A stretch of DNA of 58,147 nt from Verrucomicrobiaceae bacterium (lineage in GTDB: Bacteria; Verrucomicrobiota; Verrucomicrobiia; Verrucomicrobiales; Akkermansiaceae). The position numbers and the translations under genes are program-made. Positions 26,087 through 34,976 of the stretch are shown here, piece by piece; the stretch's first letter is position 1, and each line of letters starts with the position of its first letter. The DNA lies in NCBI GenBank assembly GCA_027484055.1, contig JAIXQH010000006.1:1-58147 (forward strand). The letters run 5' to 3'. The notes under the pieces were generated by a model, which had not been told where the DNA came from, searched no databases, and saw only the letters and a program-made list of their open reading frames with translations.

Positions 26087-28558
26087 ATGGCTGAAACTAT
26101 CCGATCTCAAAGCTCCTCCTCACAACAGCAAAGCGCTGATGTGCAAGGACTTGCATGGGATGAAATCACAGATTCGAGCGGGCATTTACGGCCGCATTGG
26201 CAGAGCCTAGGGCTGAAAATCCAGCGCTGGAATGCGGAGGAGCGCCACGCCATTGGCGCGTCTGCTGCAGGAATGATCGCCGACTTGGGCACGACTTATA
26301 ATGTCTATAGCGACGCCGGTGGGGCGGGGCAGCCCTATCAGCTCGATCCCATCCCCGTGCTGATTTCTCCGAGCGAATGGCCACTCATTGCGGCGGGTCT
26401 CGCCCAGCGGATGCGCTTGATCGAAGCAGTCCTAGCCGATCTCTACGGCCCGCAAACCTTGCTGCGAGAGGGACTGATTCCGCCAGATCTGGTCCACTCC
26501 AGCCCAGCTTTTCTCCAGTATGCCCGTGGAGTCCAACCAGTTGGTGGGCGATTTCTCCTGACCACGGGCTGCGATTTGGTCCGCTCTGCGAGTGGCCAGT
26601 GGACGGTCCTGAGGGATCACACCAGCGCTCCGGGTGGACTCGGGCAGGTCTTGGAAAATCGAAATGTCGTTTCCAGTCTGCTATCTGACCAATTTGAGTC
26701 ATTGCAAGTGGCTCGTCTTGGCAGATTTTTCAACCAAGAGCGCAGCACACTGCAGTCGATTCTGCCAGCACGTGGCGATATGCAGAACGTGGTGTTTCTC
26801 ACCCCAGGCTTCCGCCATCCTTCCTATTTTGAGCATGCGTATAAAGCCCGCTTACTCGGATTTCCCCTCGTGGAGCCTGCGGATCTCACCGTGCGGGAGC
26901 GGCGCTTGTATTTGAAAACCCTTGCAGGCTTGCGCCGGATCGATGGGGTGGCCTGCCGGATTGAGGACCACGACCTCGACCCGCTCGAACAATGGGGCAG
27001 CGGCGGTGGGTCTGGGGTGCCCGGAATCGTCGAGGCGTGGCGCACGGGAAATGTCGCTCTGGCCAATACACCCGGTGCAGGATTTGCCTCCAGTCCTGCG
27101 TTGATGCCATTTCTCCCTGGGATCTGTCGCAAGTGGTTTGGCGAGGAAATTAAACTGCCCTTCGTCGAGACTTGGTGGCTGAGCCAGCCATCGGTGCGCC
27201 GCCGCGTGCTCGACCAGCTTCACCGCTACGTCTTGCTGCCAGCCTTCGGCCGCGAGTCGCTCTTACCGATCCGCTGCGCGAATCTCTCGCCGTCTGCGCG
27301 TAAGCAGTGGATGGCGACGATCGAGGAGCGTCCTTATGATTTCGTCGCCCAGCTTGATGTGACACCGAGTGAAGCGCCGGCGCTGGAAGGACGCAGCATC
27401 CGGCAGCGGCCAATCGTCTGGCGCGCCTTTAGTCTCAATACATCAGATGGTCCAGTCGTCCTGCCCGGTGGACTTGCGCGAGTGGGGAAAACGGGACAAG
27501 CCCCGCAACTCTGGCCTTCTCATGCCGGTTTCACCAAAGATGTCTGGATTTCAGACCCCTCCTCAGACCTCAGCACCAAAACGGAAGTCAAGAGTCCTCG
27601 GCCCGAGAAAGATCGGCATCCGTCGGCCTTGGAGGTGCCGAGTCGCATCGCCGAGCAATTGTTCTGGGTCGGCCGTTGTGCGGAGCGAATCGAACTGGCG
27701 ACACGCTTGCTCCGGGTGACTCTACGCAATGTCAGCGGCGAAGCAGGGCGACTCCAGCAGGAACAACTCAGTGCCTGCTTGACCCTGATCCGTGGGGCGA
27801 ACCTCGTGCCGAAGGAAACCCTCATCCACCCGCCGCAGACGCTGAAGATGCTCACCGCGCTGATCCATGAGCCATCGACGCGGGGCAGTATTCCTAGCCT
27901 GACGCGCTCCCTGCTGCTCAATGCCGCCGCAGCCCGCGACCGGCTTTCCGATGATACGTGGCGATTTTTCAATCGGCTCGAAGGCATCGTCCACGCGCCG
28001 GCGACTCCACCGACGGTCTCGGAATTGCTGCGGACTCTGGACACCCTAGTGCTCCACCTCGCGGCGTTTGCGGGAATGCAGGCGGAAAATATGACCCGTG
28101 GCCAAGGCTGGCGCTTCCTAGAAGTGGGGCGGCGGATCGAGCGGGCACTCAGCGTGCTGAAGTTACTCCGCAGTGCCGCGAAAGCCGACCCGGGCAATTC
28201 ATCCTTGCTCGATCCAGTGCTAGAGACCTGCGACAGCGTGATGACTTACCGCCGTCGCCACTTTTCCCGGCCACGCTTGGATGCGGTGGTGGATTTGATC
28301 TTTTTCGATGTTTCCAATCCACGCTCGGTGTCGTTCCAAATCGGCGTGATTGAGCGGGAAATCAGCCTTTTCTCCGGAGATCCAGAGTTCGGCCTGATGC
28401 CTAAAATCCGCGAACACCTGCACGAGCTGGATCGACGTTTCAGCGAGCGACGTGCCCCGGATGCGGTTGAGTTTACGGCGATTTCCTCCTCGCTCGAAGT
28501 CTTCGCGGACATGATCACGCAGCACTACTTTAGCCATTCCGTCCGCCGGGTTTACTGA
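26087..28558 (+). CDS. Circularly permuted ATP-grasp protein fused to alpha-E domain
   Basis: 823 residues. The first ~480 are a circularly permuted ATP-grasp of the DUF404/DUF407 type (TYNVYSDAGGAGQPYQLDPIPVLIS, VFLTPGFRHPSYFEHAYKARLLGFPLVE, NTPGAGFASSPALMPFLP). A linker follows, then an alpha-E (DUF403) domain from ~505 (SRIAEQLFWVGRCAERIELATRLLR) to the end. In many bacteria these are two genes; here they are fused. ATP-grasp enzymes of this type are predicted peptide-bond-forming ligases. The gene is 36 nt after the DUF2126 gene and 2 nt before the second transglutaminase gene, so all three act in one pathway. Confidence 0.92.
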   Translation: MAETIRSQSSSSQQQSADVQGLAWDEITDSSGHLRPHWQSLGLKIQRWNAEERHAIGASAAGMIADLGTTYNVYSDAGGAGQPYQLDPIPVLISPSEWPLIAAGLAQRMRLIEAVLADLYGPQTLLREGLIPPDLVHSSPAFLQYARGVQPVGGRFLLTTGCDLVRSASGQWTVLRDHTSAPGGLGQVLENRNVVSSLLSDQFESLQVARLGRFFNQERSTLQSILPARGDMQNVVFLTPGFRHPSYFEHAYKARLLGFPLVEPADLTVRERRLYLKTLAGLRRIDGVACRIEDHDLDPLEQWGSGGGSGVPGIVEAWRTGNVALANTPGAGFASSPALMPFLPGICRKWFGEEIKLPFVETWWLSQPSVRRRVLDQLHRYVLLPAFGRESLLPIRCANLSPSARKQWMATIEERPYDFVAQLDVTPSEAPALEGRSIRQRPIVWRAFSLNTSDGPVVLPGGLARVGKTGQAPQLWPSHAGFTKDVWISDPSSDLSTKTEVKSPRPEKDRHPSALEVPSRIAEQLFWVGRCAERIELATRLLRVTLRNVSGEAGRLQQEQLSACLTLIRGANLVPKETLIHPPQTLKMLTALIHEPSTRGSIPSLTRSLLLNAAAARDRLSDDTWRFFNRLEGIVHAPATPPTVSELLRTLDTLVLHLAAFAGMQAENMTRGQGWRFLEVGRRIERALSVLKLLRSAAKADPGNSSLLDPVLETCDSVMTYRRRHFSRPRLDAVVDLIFFDVSNPRSVSFQIGVIEREISLFSGDPEFGLMPKIREHLHELDRRFSERRAPDAVEFTAISSSLEVFADMITQHYFSHSVRRVY

Positions 28559-28560
28559 CC

Positions 28561-29448
28561 ATGAAATACCGACTCACTCACCGGACTACCTACCTTTACG
28601 AAGGCTCCGTCACCGTGTCTCACCATCTCGCTCGCTTGGCACCGCGCAATTTACCGAGCCAGCACTGTCCGTGGCATGAGTTGGAAATTTCTCCAAGCCC
28701 GGTGAGCCGTGGAGTTCACATGGATTCGTTTGGGAATTCGACGGCTTATTTCGAGGTGGAGGGGAAGCATGAAAAGATGCAGGTCATCGCCCGGAGTCTC
28801 GTCGAGGTGTTTCCAACTCTGCATCCAGATCCACTTGGCACGCCGCCGTGGGAGCAAATCCGTGACGCTTGCCAAGTGGAAAAGTTGACGCCTGGCTCCG
28901 AAGCGGGTGCGTTCCGGTTCGGCTCGCCGATGGTGCCGCTGGGGAAATCCTTCGCGCAGTATGCCGCCGTCGAGTTTAGTCCCGGGCGGCCGATTCTGGC
29001 TGCTGTGCTTGGGCTGACGCAGCGGATTTTCAGCGAATTTAAGTTCGATCCACGCGCCACGGATGTCTCGACGCCAGTTTCTGAGGTTTTGAAAAAACGG
29101 GCTGGGGTCTGCCAAGACTTCGCCCATCTCATGTTGGCCTGTCTCCGCTCACTGGGGCTACCCGCTCGTTATGTCAGCGGTTACTTGGAGACGGTGCCGC
29201 CGCCGGGGAAGGTCCGCTTGACGGGGGCGGATGCTTCACACGCTTGGGTGTCCATTTTTTGCGGAGATCGCGCCGGCTGGATCGACGCCGATCCTACGAA
29301 TAATGTACTCCCCAGCGAGCGCCACATCACCGTCGCATGGGGGCGTGATTTCTCAGACGTCAGCCCGCTCCGAGGTGTCACACTCGGTGCCGGTGGCCAA
29401 ACACTCTCGGTCGCAGTGGATGTGATGCCGGTGGCGGAAATGGACTGA
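28561..29448 (+). CDS. Transglutaminase-like cysteine protease
   Basis: 295 residues: N-terminal beta domain (MKYRLTHRTTYLYEGSVTVS) and catalytic core with C184 (AGVCQDFAHLM), H227 (ASHAWVSIF) and D244 (WIDADPTNN). It is a stand-alone version of the N-terminal part of the operon's first gene, so the operon encodes two transglutaminase cores. No signal peptide, so cytosolic. The start is 2 nt after the stop of the ATP-grasp/alpha-E gene. Likely peptide hydrolysis or amide exchange on the ligase product; this is inferred from the family. Confidence 0.93.
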   Translation: MKYRLTHRTTYLYEGSVTVSHHLARLAPRNLPSQHCPWHELEISPSPVSRGVHMDSFGNSTAYFEVEGKHEKMQVIARSLVEVFPTLHPDPLGTPPWEQIRDACQVEKLTPGSEAGAFRFGSPMVPLGKSFAQYAAVEFSPGRPILAAVLGLTQRIFSEFKFDPRATDVSTPVSEVLKKRAGVCQDFAHLMLACLRSLGLPARYVSGYLETVPPPGKVRLTGADASHAWVSIFCGDRAGWIDADPTNNVLPSERHITVAWGRDFSDVSPLRGVTLGAGGQTLSVAVDVMPVAEMD

Positions 29449-29454
29449 GGCCCG

Positions 29455-30414
29455 GTGATCTCTCTGCCCCCAGAGTTGCCAAGGGAATTTCCGTGTTCCA
29501 CAGTTCCGTCTGTGACAAGTTACGAAGAGCAGAAACGGATGATGTCATTCTCGCTGGCGGCGGCTGGCTTGCTCTTAGTCGCGAAAATCATCGCGGCCGT
29601 GATCACGGGTTCCTCGGCGATTTACTCGGATGCGGCGGAGTCGGTGGTGCATTTCTTGGCCGTCTGCTTTGCGGTGTGGGCGCTGCGGCTGGCGCATAAA
29701 CCGGCAGATGAGACCCATCACTTCGGCCACGATAAAGTCTCATTTCTATCCGCAGGCTTCGAGGGGGCGATGATTTCCGCGGCGGCGGTCTTGATTTTTT
29801 ACGAAGCCATTCGGCAGATGATTATGGGGGTGAATCTCCAGAATCTCGGCTTCGGAGCCGCTGTCACAGGCGCGGCAGCGGGGGTGAATCTGGTGTTGGG
29901 CCTGTCCCTACTGCGCTTGGGGAAACGTAGTGGCTCACCCTTGCTGCGGGCGAATGGAATGCATGTTTTGACCGATGTCTGGTCGAGCGCGGCCGTGCTC
30001 GTCGCATTGGCCCTGTATTATTACACCGACTGGGTCTGGTGGGATCCCATCGCGGCGATCCTCGCGGCGCTGAATATTTTACGCGTGGGCTACAAGCTGA
30101 TCCGCGAGAGCTTAGCCGGCTTACTCGACGAGAGCGACCCGGTGATGGAGAAACAGCTCCGCGAGCTGCTGGATGCTGAAGTCGCCAAGCGTGGGCTGTC
30201 TTACCACAATCTGCGCCATCGTCACTCTGGGCGGACGCACTGGATCGAGTTTCACCTCGTCTTCGCCGACGACCTGACGGTAGGTGAGGCGCACCACGCG
30301 GCGACCGAGATCGAAGCCAGTGCCGCAGCCTTATTATTTCCCAATGGCCGAGTCATTTCCCACCTCGAGCCGAAGTCTGCCGAGCATCACGACGAGTGCT
30401 GGGAAGAACGCTAA
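29455..30414 (+). CDS. Cation diffusion facilitator (CDF) metal transporter
   Basis: 319 residues from a GTG at 29455 preceded by GAGG. A second GTG at 29512 or the ATG pair at 29539/29542 would start closer to the first helix and are possible. Six hydrophobic helices carry the CDF metal site: SDAAESVVH in helix 2 and GMHVLTDVWSS in helix 5. The cytosolic C-terminal domain has the expected HH and acidic positions (LRHRHSGRTHWIEFHLVFADDLTVGEAH). It exports a divalent metal such as zinc, iron or manganese by proton exchange; the metal cannot be named from sequence. It is 6 nt behind the transglutaminase gene and may be carried on that transcript. Confidence 0.93.
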   Translation: MISLPPELPREFPCSTVPSVTSYEEQKRMMSFSLAAAGLLLVAKIIAAVITGSSAIYSDAAESVVHFLAVCFAVWALRLAHKPADETHHFGHDKVSFLSAGFEGAMISAAAVLIFYEAIRQMIMGVNLQNLGFGAAVTGAAAGVNLVLGLSLLRLGKRSGSPLLRANGMHVLTDVWSSAAVLVALALYYYTDWVWWDPIAAILAALNILRVGYKLIRESLAGLLDESDPVMEKQLRELLDAEVAKRGLSYHNLRHRHSGRTHWIEFHLVFADDLTVGEAHHAATEIEASAAALLFPNGRVISHLEPKSAEHHDECWEER

Positions 30415-30454
30415 AATGCCACCCTGAAAATCGAGAGCTGGAGGGCTGGGGAAA

Positions 30455-30775
30455 TCAGCCGCCGATGTCGGTGCGGCCGGACAGCTGGGCACCTTCTTCC
30501 ATCGAAAAGACCTTGGACTTAATGTCGCCATTGATGCGGGACTTGTCCTTTAACTCGCAGCGTTGGGAGGTGATTTTCCCTTCGACATGGCCATAGACTT
30601 TGACTTCACCAGCGGTGACATCTCCCTTGATGACGGCGTTCTCGCCGATGGTGACGCGGCCTTTGTCGGAGGTGATTTCACCTTCGATTTTACCGTCGAT
30701 GATCATATCGTTGGAGAAGCGGATGGAACCGATGATTTCGATTCCACTGGAGAGCACGTTAGTCGGGTTGGCCAT
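30455..30775 (-). CDS. Bactofilin (polymer-forming cytoskeletal protein)
   Basis: 106 residues from the ATG at 30775 (MANPTNVLSSGIEIIGSIRFSND). The rest is a right-handed beta-helix repeat typical of bactofilins (MIIDGKIEGEITSDKGRVTIGENAVIKGDVTAGEVKVYGHVEGKI), which polymerise into filaments without nucleotide and organise cell shape or cell-wall enzymes. The frame is open upstream to 31000 and includes a CSGLCSACP stretch just before the chosen start. An upstream start is limited by the divergent kduI gene starting at 30906. Single-domain and short, as is common in the family. Confidence 0.88.
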   Translation of the reverse strand: MANPTNVLSSGIEIIGSIRFSNDMIIDGKIEGEITSDKGRVTIGENAVIKGDVTAGEVKVYGHVEGKITSQRCELKDKSRINGDIKSKVFSMEEGAQLSGRTDIGG

Positions 30776-30905
30776 GACAGGGCAAGCGGAGCAAAGGCCG
30801 CTGCACTTGGCAACAAGATTCCCGGCGGAATGATGGGGCTTGTCGTCCAGATTTCGATTGCCAGTAGCTGGGTGGGGTGAAAGATCACGGGCAGACGACC
30901 TTTTT

Positions 30906-31736
30906 ATGGAAACACGACACATGCCATCACCCCGCGAGGCCTGCATCCTCGGGACCGACGAACTTCGCGATGCTTTTTTGCTCGATGAACTTTTCCTCAC
31001 CGGGGAAATCGATTTCGTTTACACCGACCTAGACCGCGCCGTCATTGGTAGCGCCATCCCTACCACTCAGCCTTTGGCGCTGGGAAATGACGATGCGCTG
31101 AAAGCCGATTTTTTCTGCCAACGCCGCGAACTTGGGGTGCTGAATTTCGGCAGCGCCGGTCGCATCACCGTCGATGGCGTGGAGTTTGAAATGGCCGCGC
31201 ACGACTGCCTCTACATCGGTCGTGGCAGTCAGGAAATTTCCTTCACCAGTGAAAATGCCGACGAACCCGCCGTCTTCTACCTCGTCAGCTACCCGGCCCA
31301 TTGCACCCACCCGACCACTAAGGCCAGCCGCGCCGATGCGAACCGCGTGGAACTCGGCACCCGCGACGAGGCAAACGAGCGCACGATTTTCCAATACATT
31401 CATCAAAATGGCATCCAAAGCTGCCAACTCGTCATGGGCTTCACCGAATTTCAACCCGGTAGCCTCTGGAACACCATGCCCTGCCACACGCATGACCGCC
31501 GCAGTGAGGTGTATTGTTACTTCGACGTGCCAGCCGCGCATCGGGTCCTGCACATGATGGGCGAACCCCAAGAAACCCGCCCGCTCTGGGTCGCGGATCG
31601 CCAAGTCGTGCTCTCGCCCGCGTGGTCGATCCACTGCGGCTGTGGTACGGCGAGTTATCGCTTCTGCTGGGCGATGGGCGGGGAAAACCAAGCCTTCACC
31701 GACATGGACCGCGTGGAAATCAGCGAACTCCGTTAA
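30906..31736 (+). CDS. kduI: 5-dehydro-4-deoxy-D-glucuronate isomerase
   Basis: 276 residues from METRHMPSPREACILGTDELR, equal in length to E. coli KduI (about 278). It converts 5-keto-4-deoxyuronate, released when lyases degrade pectin, alginate-like, ulvan or glycosaminoglycan chains, to 3-deoxy-D-glycero-2,5-hexodiulosonate. The zinc ligands of the cupin fold are all present: H194, H196, E201 (CHTHDRRSE) and H243 (WSIHCGCG). It is 3 nt before kduD, and the pair carries out consecutive steps. No polysaccharide lyase is in the window. Confidence 0.97.
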   Translation: METRHMPSPREACILGTDELRDAFLLDELFLTGEIDFVYTDLDRAVIGSAIPTTQPLALGNDDALKADFFCQRRELGVLNFGSAGRITVDGVEFEMAAHDCLYIGRGSQEISFTSENADEPAVFYLVSYPAHCTHPTTKASRADANRVELGTRDEANERTIFQYIHQNGIQSCQLVMGFTEFQPGSLWNTMPCHTHDRRSEVYCYFDVPAAHRVLHMMGEPQETRPLWVADRQVVLSPAWSIHCGCGTASYRFCWAMGGENQAFTDMDRVEISELR

Positions 31737-31739
31737 ACG

Positions 31740-32504
31740 ATGATGACCTCCTTCGATCTCACCGGAAAAACCGCCCTCGTCACCGGCTGCAAGCGCGGCA
31801 TCGGATTTGCCATGGCAATGGGCCTCGCCGAAGCGGGGGCAAACATCATCGGCGTCAGCGCGAATTTGGAAAAATCCGGCAGCGACATTGAAAAGGCAGT
31901 CACCGCGCTCGGTCGATCCTTCGTTGCCTATCAATGCGATTTCACCGACCGTGCAGCCGTGAAAAATTTCGCCGCGCAAGTCATGGCGGAGCAGGGCGTG
32001 CCGGACATCCTCGTCAACAACGCTGGCACCATCAAACGCCAACCCGCTGCCGAGCACTCGGATGAATTCTGGTTCGAGGTGATCGACGTGAATCTCAATG
32101 CGCAGTTCCTCCTCAGCCGCGACATCGGCGCGAAAATGATCGAGCGTGGCAGTGGGAAAATCATTTTCACCGCCTCCTTGCTGACCTTCCAAGGTGGCCT
32201 AACTGTCCCCGGTTACGCGGCTTCCAAGGGCGGCATCGGCCAGCTCACAAAGGCGCTCGCCAACGAATGGGCGGGCAGGGGAGTCAACGTGAATGCCATC
32301 GCGCCTGGCTACATTTCCACCGACAACACGGAAGCCCTTCGTGAAGACCCCACGCGCAGCCAGCAAATCCTCGCCCGCATCCCCGCAGGCCGCTGGGGTC
32401 AACCGGACGATTTCAAAGGCCCAGTCGTCTTCCTCGCCAGCGACGCCTCCCGCTACGTCCACGGCGAGATTCTCGTCGTGGACGGCGGTTGGATGGGGCG
32501 TTAA
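31740..32504 (+). CDS. kduD: 2-dehydro-3-deoxy-D-gluconate 5-dehydrogenase
   Basis: 254-residue short-chain dehydrogenase. NAD-binding TGCKRGIG at 16-22, NNAG at 93-96, and the catalytic S146, Y159 and K163 (YAASKGG) are present. With KduI it reduces the hexodiulosonate to 2-keto-3-deoxygluconate, which feeds the Entner-Doudoroff-type kinase and aldolase, not seen here. The start could be either of two consecutive ATGs. A hairpin at 32515-32532 follows 10 nt after the stop. The kduI-kduD unit faces the oxidoreductase gene convergently. Confidence 0.95.
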   Translation: MMTSFDLTGKTALVTGCKRGIGFAMAMGLAEAGANIIGVSANLEKSGSDIEKAVTALGRSFVAYQCDFTDRAAVKNFAAQVMAEQGVPDILVNNAGTIKRQPAAEHSDEFWFEVIDVNLNAQFLLSRDIGAKMIERGSGKIIFTASLLTFQGGLTVPGYAASKGGIGQLTKALANEWAGRGVNVNAIAPGYISTDNTEALREDPTRSQQILARIPAGRWGQPDDFKGPVVFLASDASRYVHGEILVVDGGWMGR

Positions 32505-32514
32505 ACCAAGGAAA

Positions 32515-32538
32515 GGCGATCTCCGAATCGCCTTCTTC
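32515..32538. terminator. Bidirectional terminator between kduD and oxidoreductase
   Basis: GGCGAT (32515-32520) and ATCGCC (32527-32532) form a perfect 6-bp stem with a six-base loop, followed by TTCTTC on the plus strand and preceded by A-rich sequence that gives a T-rich tail on the minus strand. It lies in the 43-nt gap between two convergent genes and could serve both. Confidence 0.55.
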
Positions 32539-32547
32539 AATCAACAC

Positions 32548-33696
32548 TCAGGACTGCTTCACGTCCACCCACTGCTTGGTCCTGGCGGATTCCAAAACAG
32601 CATCGCAGACATACTGCGTGCCCAGCGCGTGGCGGAAATCGGGATAACGTTTTTCCGCACTTGGCTCGTCGAGCGATTTGAAGAACTCGGCCAGCGCGTG
32701 GGTGAACGAATGCTCGTAGCCCAAGCACAGGCCCGGCACCCACCAGTTTCCGGCATACGGATGGTCGCCATCGGTGCAATGAATGCTGCTCCAGCCGCGC
32801 CGATCCCCGGGAACGCCGTGGTCGAAATAGGACAGCTTGTTGAGCTCGTGAAGATCCCACGACAGCGATTTTTTTTCACCGTTGATCTCGAACGTGTAAA
32901 GCGCCTTGTGGCCGCGGGCGTAGCGGGTGGACTCGAAAATCGCGAGTGAACCATTTTCAAAACGAGCGAGAAACGCGCAGGCGTCGTCGATGGTGACCGC
33001 TTGTTTTTCACCCGTCGCCGTGTGGACGCGCTCCTTGATGAAGGTCTCGGTCATCGCGGAAACGGAGACGATGTTGCCGTTGATCCAGCGTGCGGTGTCG
33101 ATGCAGTGGGCGAGCAAATCACCCGTCACCCCGGAGCCAGCCGCCGCGGCATCCAGCCGCCACAGACCCGCGCCGCCTTGCGGGAGTTCTTCGGAAATCG
33201 TCCAGTCTTGGAGGAAATTCGCGCGGTAGTGGAAAATGCGGCCGAGTTCGCCTGCGTCCACGATGTTTTTCGCATGAGTGACGGCGGGGAGGAAGCGGTA
33301 GTTGTACCAAACGAGGTTGGCCAAGCCGGATTTTTCCACAGCCTCAACCATGGCCTCACCCTGCGTGCCATTGAGCGCGAGCGGTTTTTCGCAAAGGATC
33401 ATTTTGCCATTCGCGATGCAGGCGAGTGCAATTTCGGCGTGGGAATCGTTGGGCGTGCAGATGTCGATGGCGTCGATGTCCTCGCGCTTCACCAGCTCGC
33501 GCCAGTCGGTTTCGTAAGAGGCATAACCCCATTTTTTAGCGAAGGCTTTGACCTTCTCCTCGTCGCGACCGCAAACGGCCTGGCGGACGGGGAAATGCTC
33601 CGTGTCAAAGAAGTGAGCGAGCTGCGAGTAGGCATTCGAGTGGGTGCGGCCCATGAAGCCATAGCCGATAAGGCCGATGCGGATTGGTTTTTTCAT
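32548..33696 (-). CDS. Gfo/Idh/MocA family oxidoreductase
   Basis: 382 residues from the ATG at 33696 ([19 protein letters not shown]); the frame is open upstream but non-coding in character. An N-terminal NAD(P)-binding Rossmann domain ([36 protein letters not shown]) with the catalytic lysine in CEKPLALN is followed by the alpha/beta domain ([32 protein letters not shown]). The family oxidises sugars, inositols or sugar acids; the exact substrate is not determinable. It is convergent with kduI-kduD, and a link to uronate or inositol metabolism is inference. Confidence 0.93.
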   Translation of the reverse strand: MKKPIRIGLIGYGFMGRTHSNAYSQLAHFFDTEHFPVRQAVCGRDEEKVKAFAKKWGYASYETDWRELVKREDIDAIDICTPNDSHAEIALACIANGKMILCEKPLALNGTQGEAMVEAVEKSGLANLVWYNYRFLPAVTHAKNIVDAGELGRIFHYRANFLQDWTISEELPQGGAGLWRLDAAAAGSGVTGDLLAHCIDTARWINGNIVSVSAMTETFIKERVHTATGEKQAVTIDDACAFLARFENGSLAIFESTRYARGHKALYTFEINGEKKSLSWDLHELNKLSYFDHGVPGDRRGWSSIHCTDGDHPYAGNWWVPGLCLGYEHSFTHALAEFFKSLDEPSAEKRYPDFRHALGTQYVCDAVLESARTKQWVDVKQS

Positions 33697-33785
33697 AGAT
33701 GGTGTAGGAAGTTTTCGGGTCTGGGTTGAGACACTAACGAAAGGAGTCGATACCGATCTTTCATCGAGAGGGCAAGGCCAACATG

Positions 33786-33813
33786 GAGAAGGGGATTTCA
33801 TCCCCTTTCTTTT
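33786..33813 (+). repeat. AAGGGGAT palindrome, copy 1
   Basis: AAGGGGAT (33789-33796), TTC, ATCCCCTT (33800-33807) flanked by GGAG and TCTTTT. The same palindrome with the same flanks occurs at 44682, 50848 and, inverted, 50905. It lies 15-40 nt beyond the stop of the heptapeptide-repeat ORF but carries its T-rich side on the plus strand, where no gene precedes it. Confidence 0.75.
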
Positions 33814-33828
33814 CCGCAACCCAAGTCT

Positions 33829-34182
33829 TCAGTTGTTCCTAGCCCTTGGCATTCCGCGCGCGAAGAGAGGGCTTGCAAAGCTCTTCTCCATATTCCTGCC
33901 GTCGCCTACTGCGGTGCCGAAAATCTCTACTGTGGACCCAAAAATCTCTACTATACTGCCGATTTTCACCGCTGCGCTCCCGTAAACCTTTTCTGGAATC
34001 CGGAAAATCTCTACTGTGGTGCTAAAAACCTCTACTGCGGTCCCGAAAACACACGCTGCGCTAGCGAATTCACCTGCACTTGGCACGAAATTCGCAGATG
34101 TAGTCCGGATTTTCCTCGCTGTACCCCCGAATTTCTCTTCTGCGGCCTCCCTACTCTTCGCAATAAGCTGATTTCCAATCAT
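33829..34182 (-). CDS. Heptapeptide-repeat protein of unknown function
   Basis: 117-residue ORF. From residue 18 to 88 an aromatic or aliphatic residue recurs at exact seven-residue steps: F18, I25, F32, F39, F46, F53, F60, Y67, I74, F81, F88, eleven units with consensus x-F-G-T-A-V-E. The DNA shows a matching degenerate 21-bp period. No signal peptide, membrane span or known domain is seen. A good ribosome-binding site (AGGGGAG, 9 nt before the ATG) supports translation. It is divergent from the gene at 34224 with a 41-nt gap. Possible folds include a repetitive beta or amphipathic structure; I know of no family I could assign. It might be a spurious ORF over a DNA repeat, but the reading frame holds across every unit. 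Confidence 0.5.
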   Translation of the reverse strand: MIGNQLIAKSREAAEEKFGGTARKIRTTSANFVPSAGEFASAACVFGTAVEVFSTTVEIFRIPEKVYGSAAVKIGSIVEIFGSTVEIFGTAVGDGRNMEKSFASPLFARGMPRARNN

Positions 34183-34223
34183 TTGCGAAATCTCCCCTAA
34201 CTGAACACCAACCTAATCATCCG

Positions 34224-34967
34224 ATGACTCCCTCAGACCCCACTCCACCCGCCCCGGATTCCAACGAACCCGGCTCCACACCCTCGCTCCTCAACGAGGC
34301 CCAACTCGCCTCCCTGACCAAGACCGAGGAAGTCTGCCGCACCGCCCTCAAGGAGGATTACCTGCTCGCCCTCATCACCCTCGAAGAAGGCGAGGAACCC
34401 GGCGAAGACGACGTTTCAGAAGCCGCCATCAAGGCGGTGCTCACCCTTTGCGAGTCTGCCCGCGGCAAGGGCTCCGCCGCTGTTAGCGCCACCGGCCACA
34501 AGGAACAAAGCACCGCCGAGGAGGAAAAGGCCCAAAAAGCCCTCGTCGCCCTAGTCCGCGAGTTCCAGGCCCGCGCCCGTCAGAAGCATTTCTCCAAAAA
34601 CCCGGACATCCTCGCCGAATACGGCATCGGCCTCAGGATCTACAACAGCCGCGCCCTGCTCGAAGGCTGGGCCCAGACGATCTACGACAAGACCGCCACC
34701 GACAAACTCCCCAAAATCACCGCCACCAAACGCGCCGCCCTCAAGGCCGCCCTGCAAACCTACAAGGACACCCAGACCGACCAAACCGGTGCCATCGGCC
34801 AAGCCAGCGGCACCCGCATCGACCGCAACTCCCTCGTCGAAGAAGCCACCGAGCGCCGCATGTGGCTCCAGTTCGCCGCCGACGCCGAATGGCCCCACAC
34901 CGACCCCGCCAACACCCCCATCCGCCGCGAGTTCCAACTGCCTGCTAACCGGGCGTTTATCGGGTAA
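34224..34967 (+). CDS. Hypothetical helical protein
   Basis: 247 residues. The N-terminus is proline- and serine-rich (about residues 1-22) and the rest predominantly helical and charged, ending in WPHTDPANTPIRREFQLPANRAF. It has no signal peptide, membrane span or catalytic motif. The gene is highly GC-rich in codon choice and its end pattern (aromatic-DPAN-RREF-LP-NRPF-like) looks like a conserved family, possibly confined to Verrucomicrobia and relatives; I cannot assign a function. It lies beside a RloA/RloB pair but 297 nt away, so co-transcription is doubtful. Confidence 0.75.
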   Translation: MTPSDPTPPAPDSNEPGSTPSLLNEAQLASLTKTEEVCRTALKEDYLLALITLEEGEEPGEDDVSEAAIKAVLTLCESARGKGSAAVSATGHKEQSTAEEEKAQKALVALVREFQARARQKHFSKNPDILAEYGIGLRIYNSRALLEGWAQTIYDKTATDKLPKITATKRAALKAALQTYKDTQTDQTGAIGQASGTRIDRNSLVEEATERRMWLQFAADAEWPHTDPANTPIRREFQLPANRAFIG

Positions 34968-34976
34968 GCCAACAAA

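Noticed and set aside
31029..32192. 387-codon minus-strand ORF over kduI and kduD
   Set aside because: kduI and kduD have all catalytic residues in the plus frames; the antisense frame is a by-product of GC-rich codon usage.
33900..34150. Repeated 'aaaatctctactg' sequences considered as a CRISPR array or DNA-level tandem repeat
   Set aside because: Units are contiguous at 21 bp with no spacers and keep one reading frame, so they fit a coding heptapeptide repeat better.
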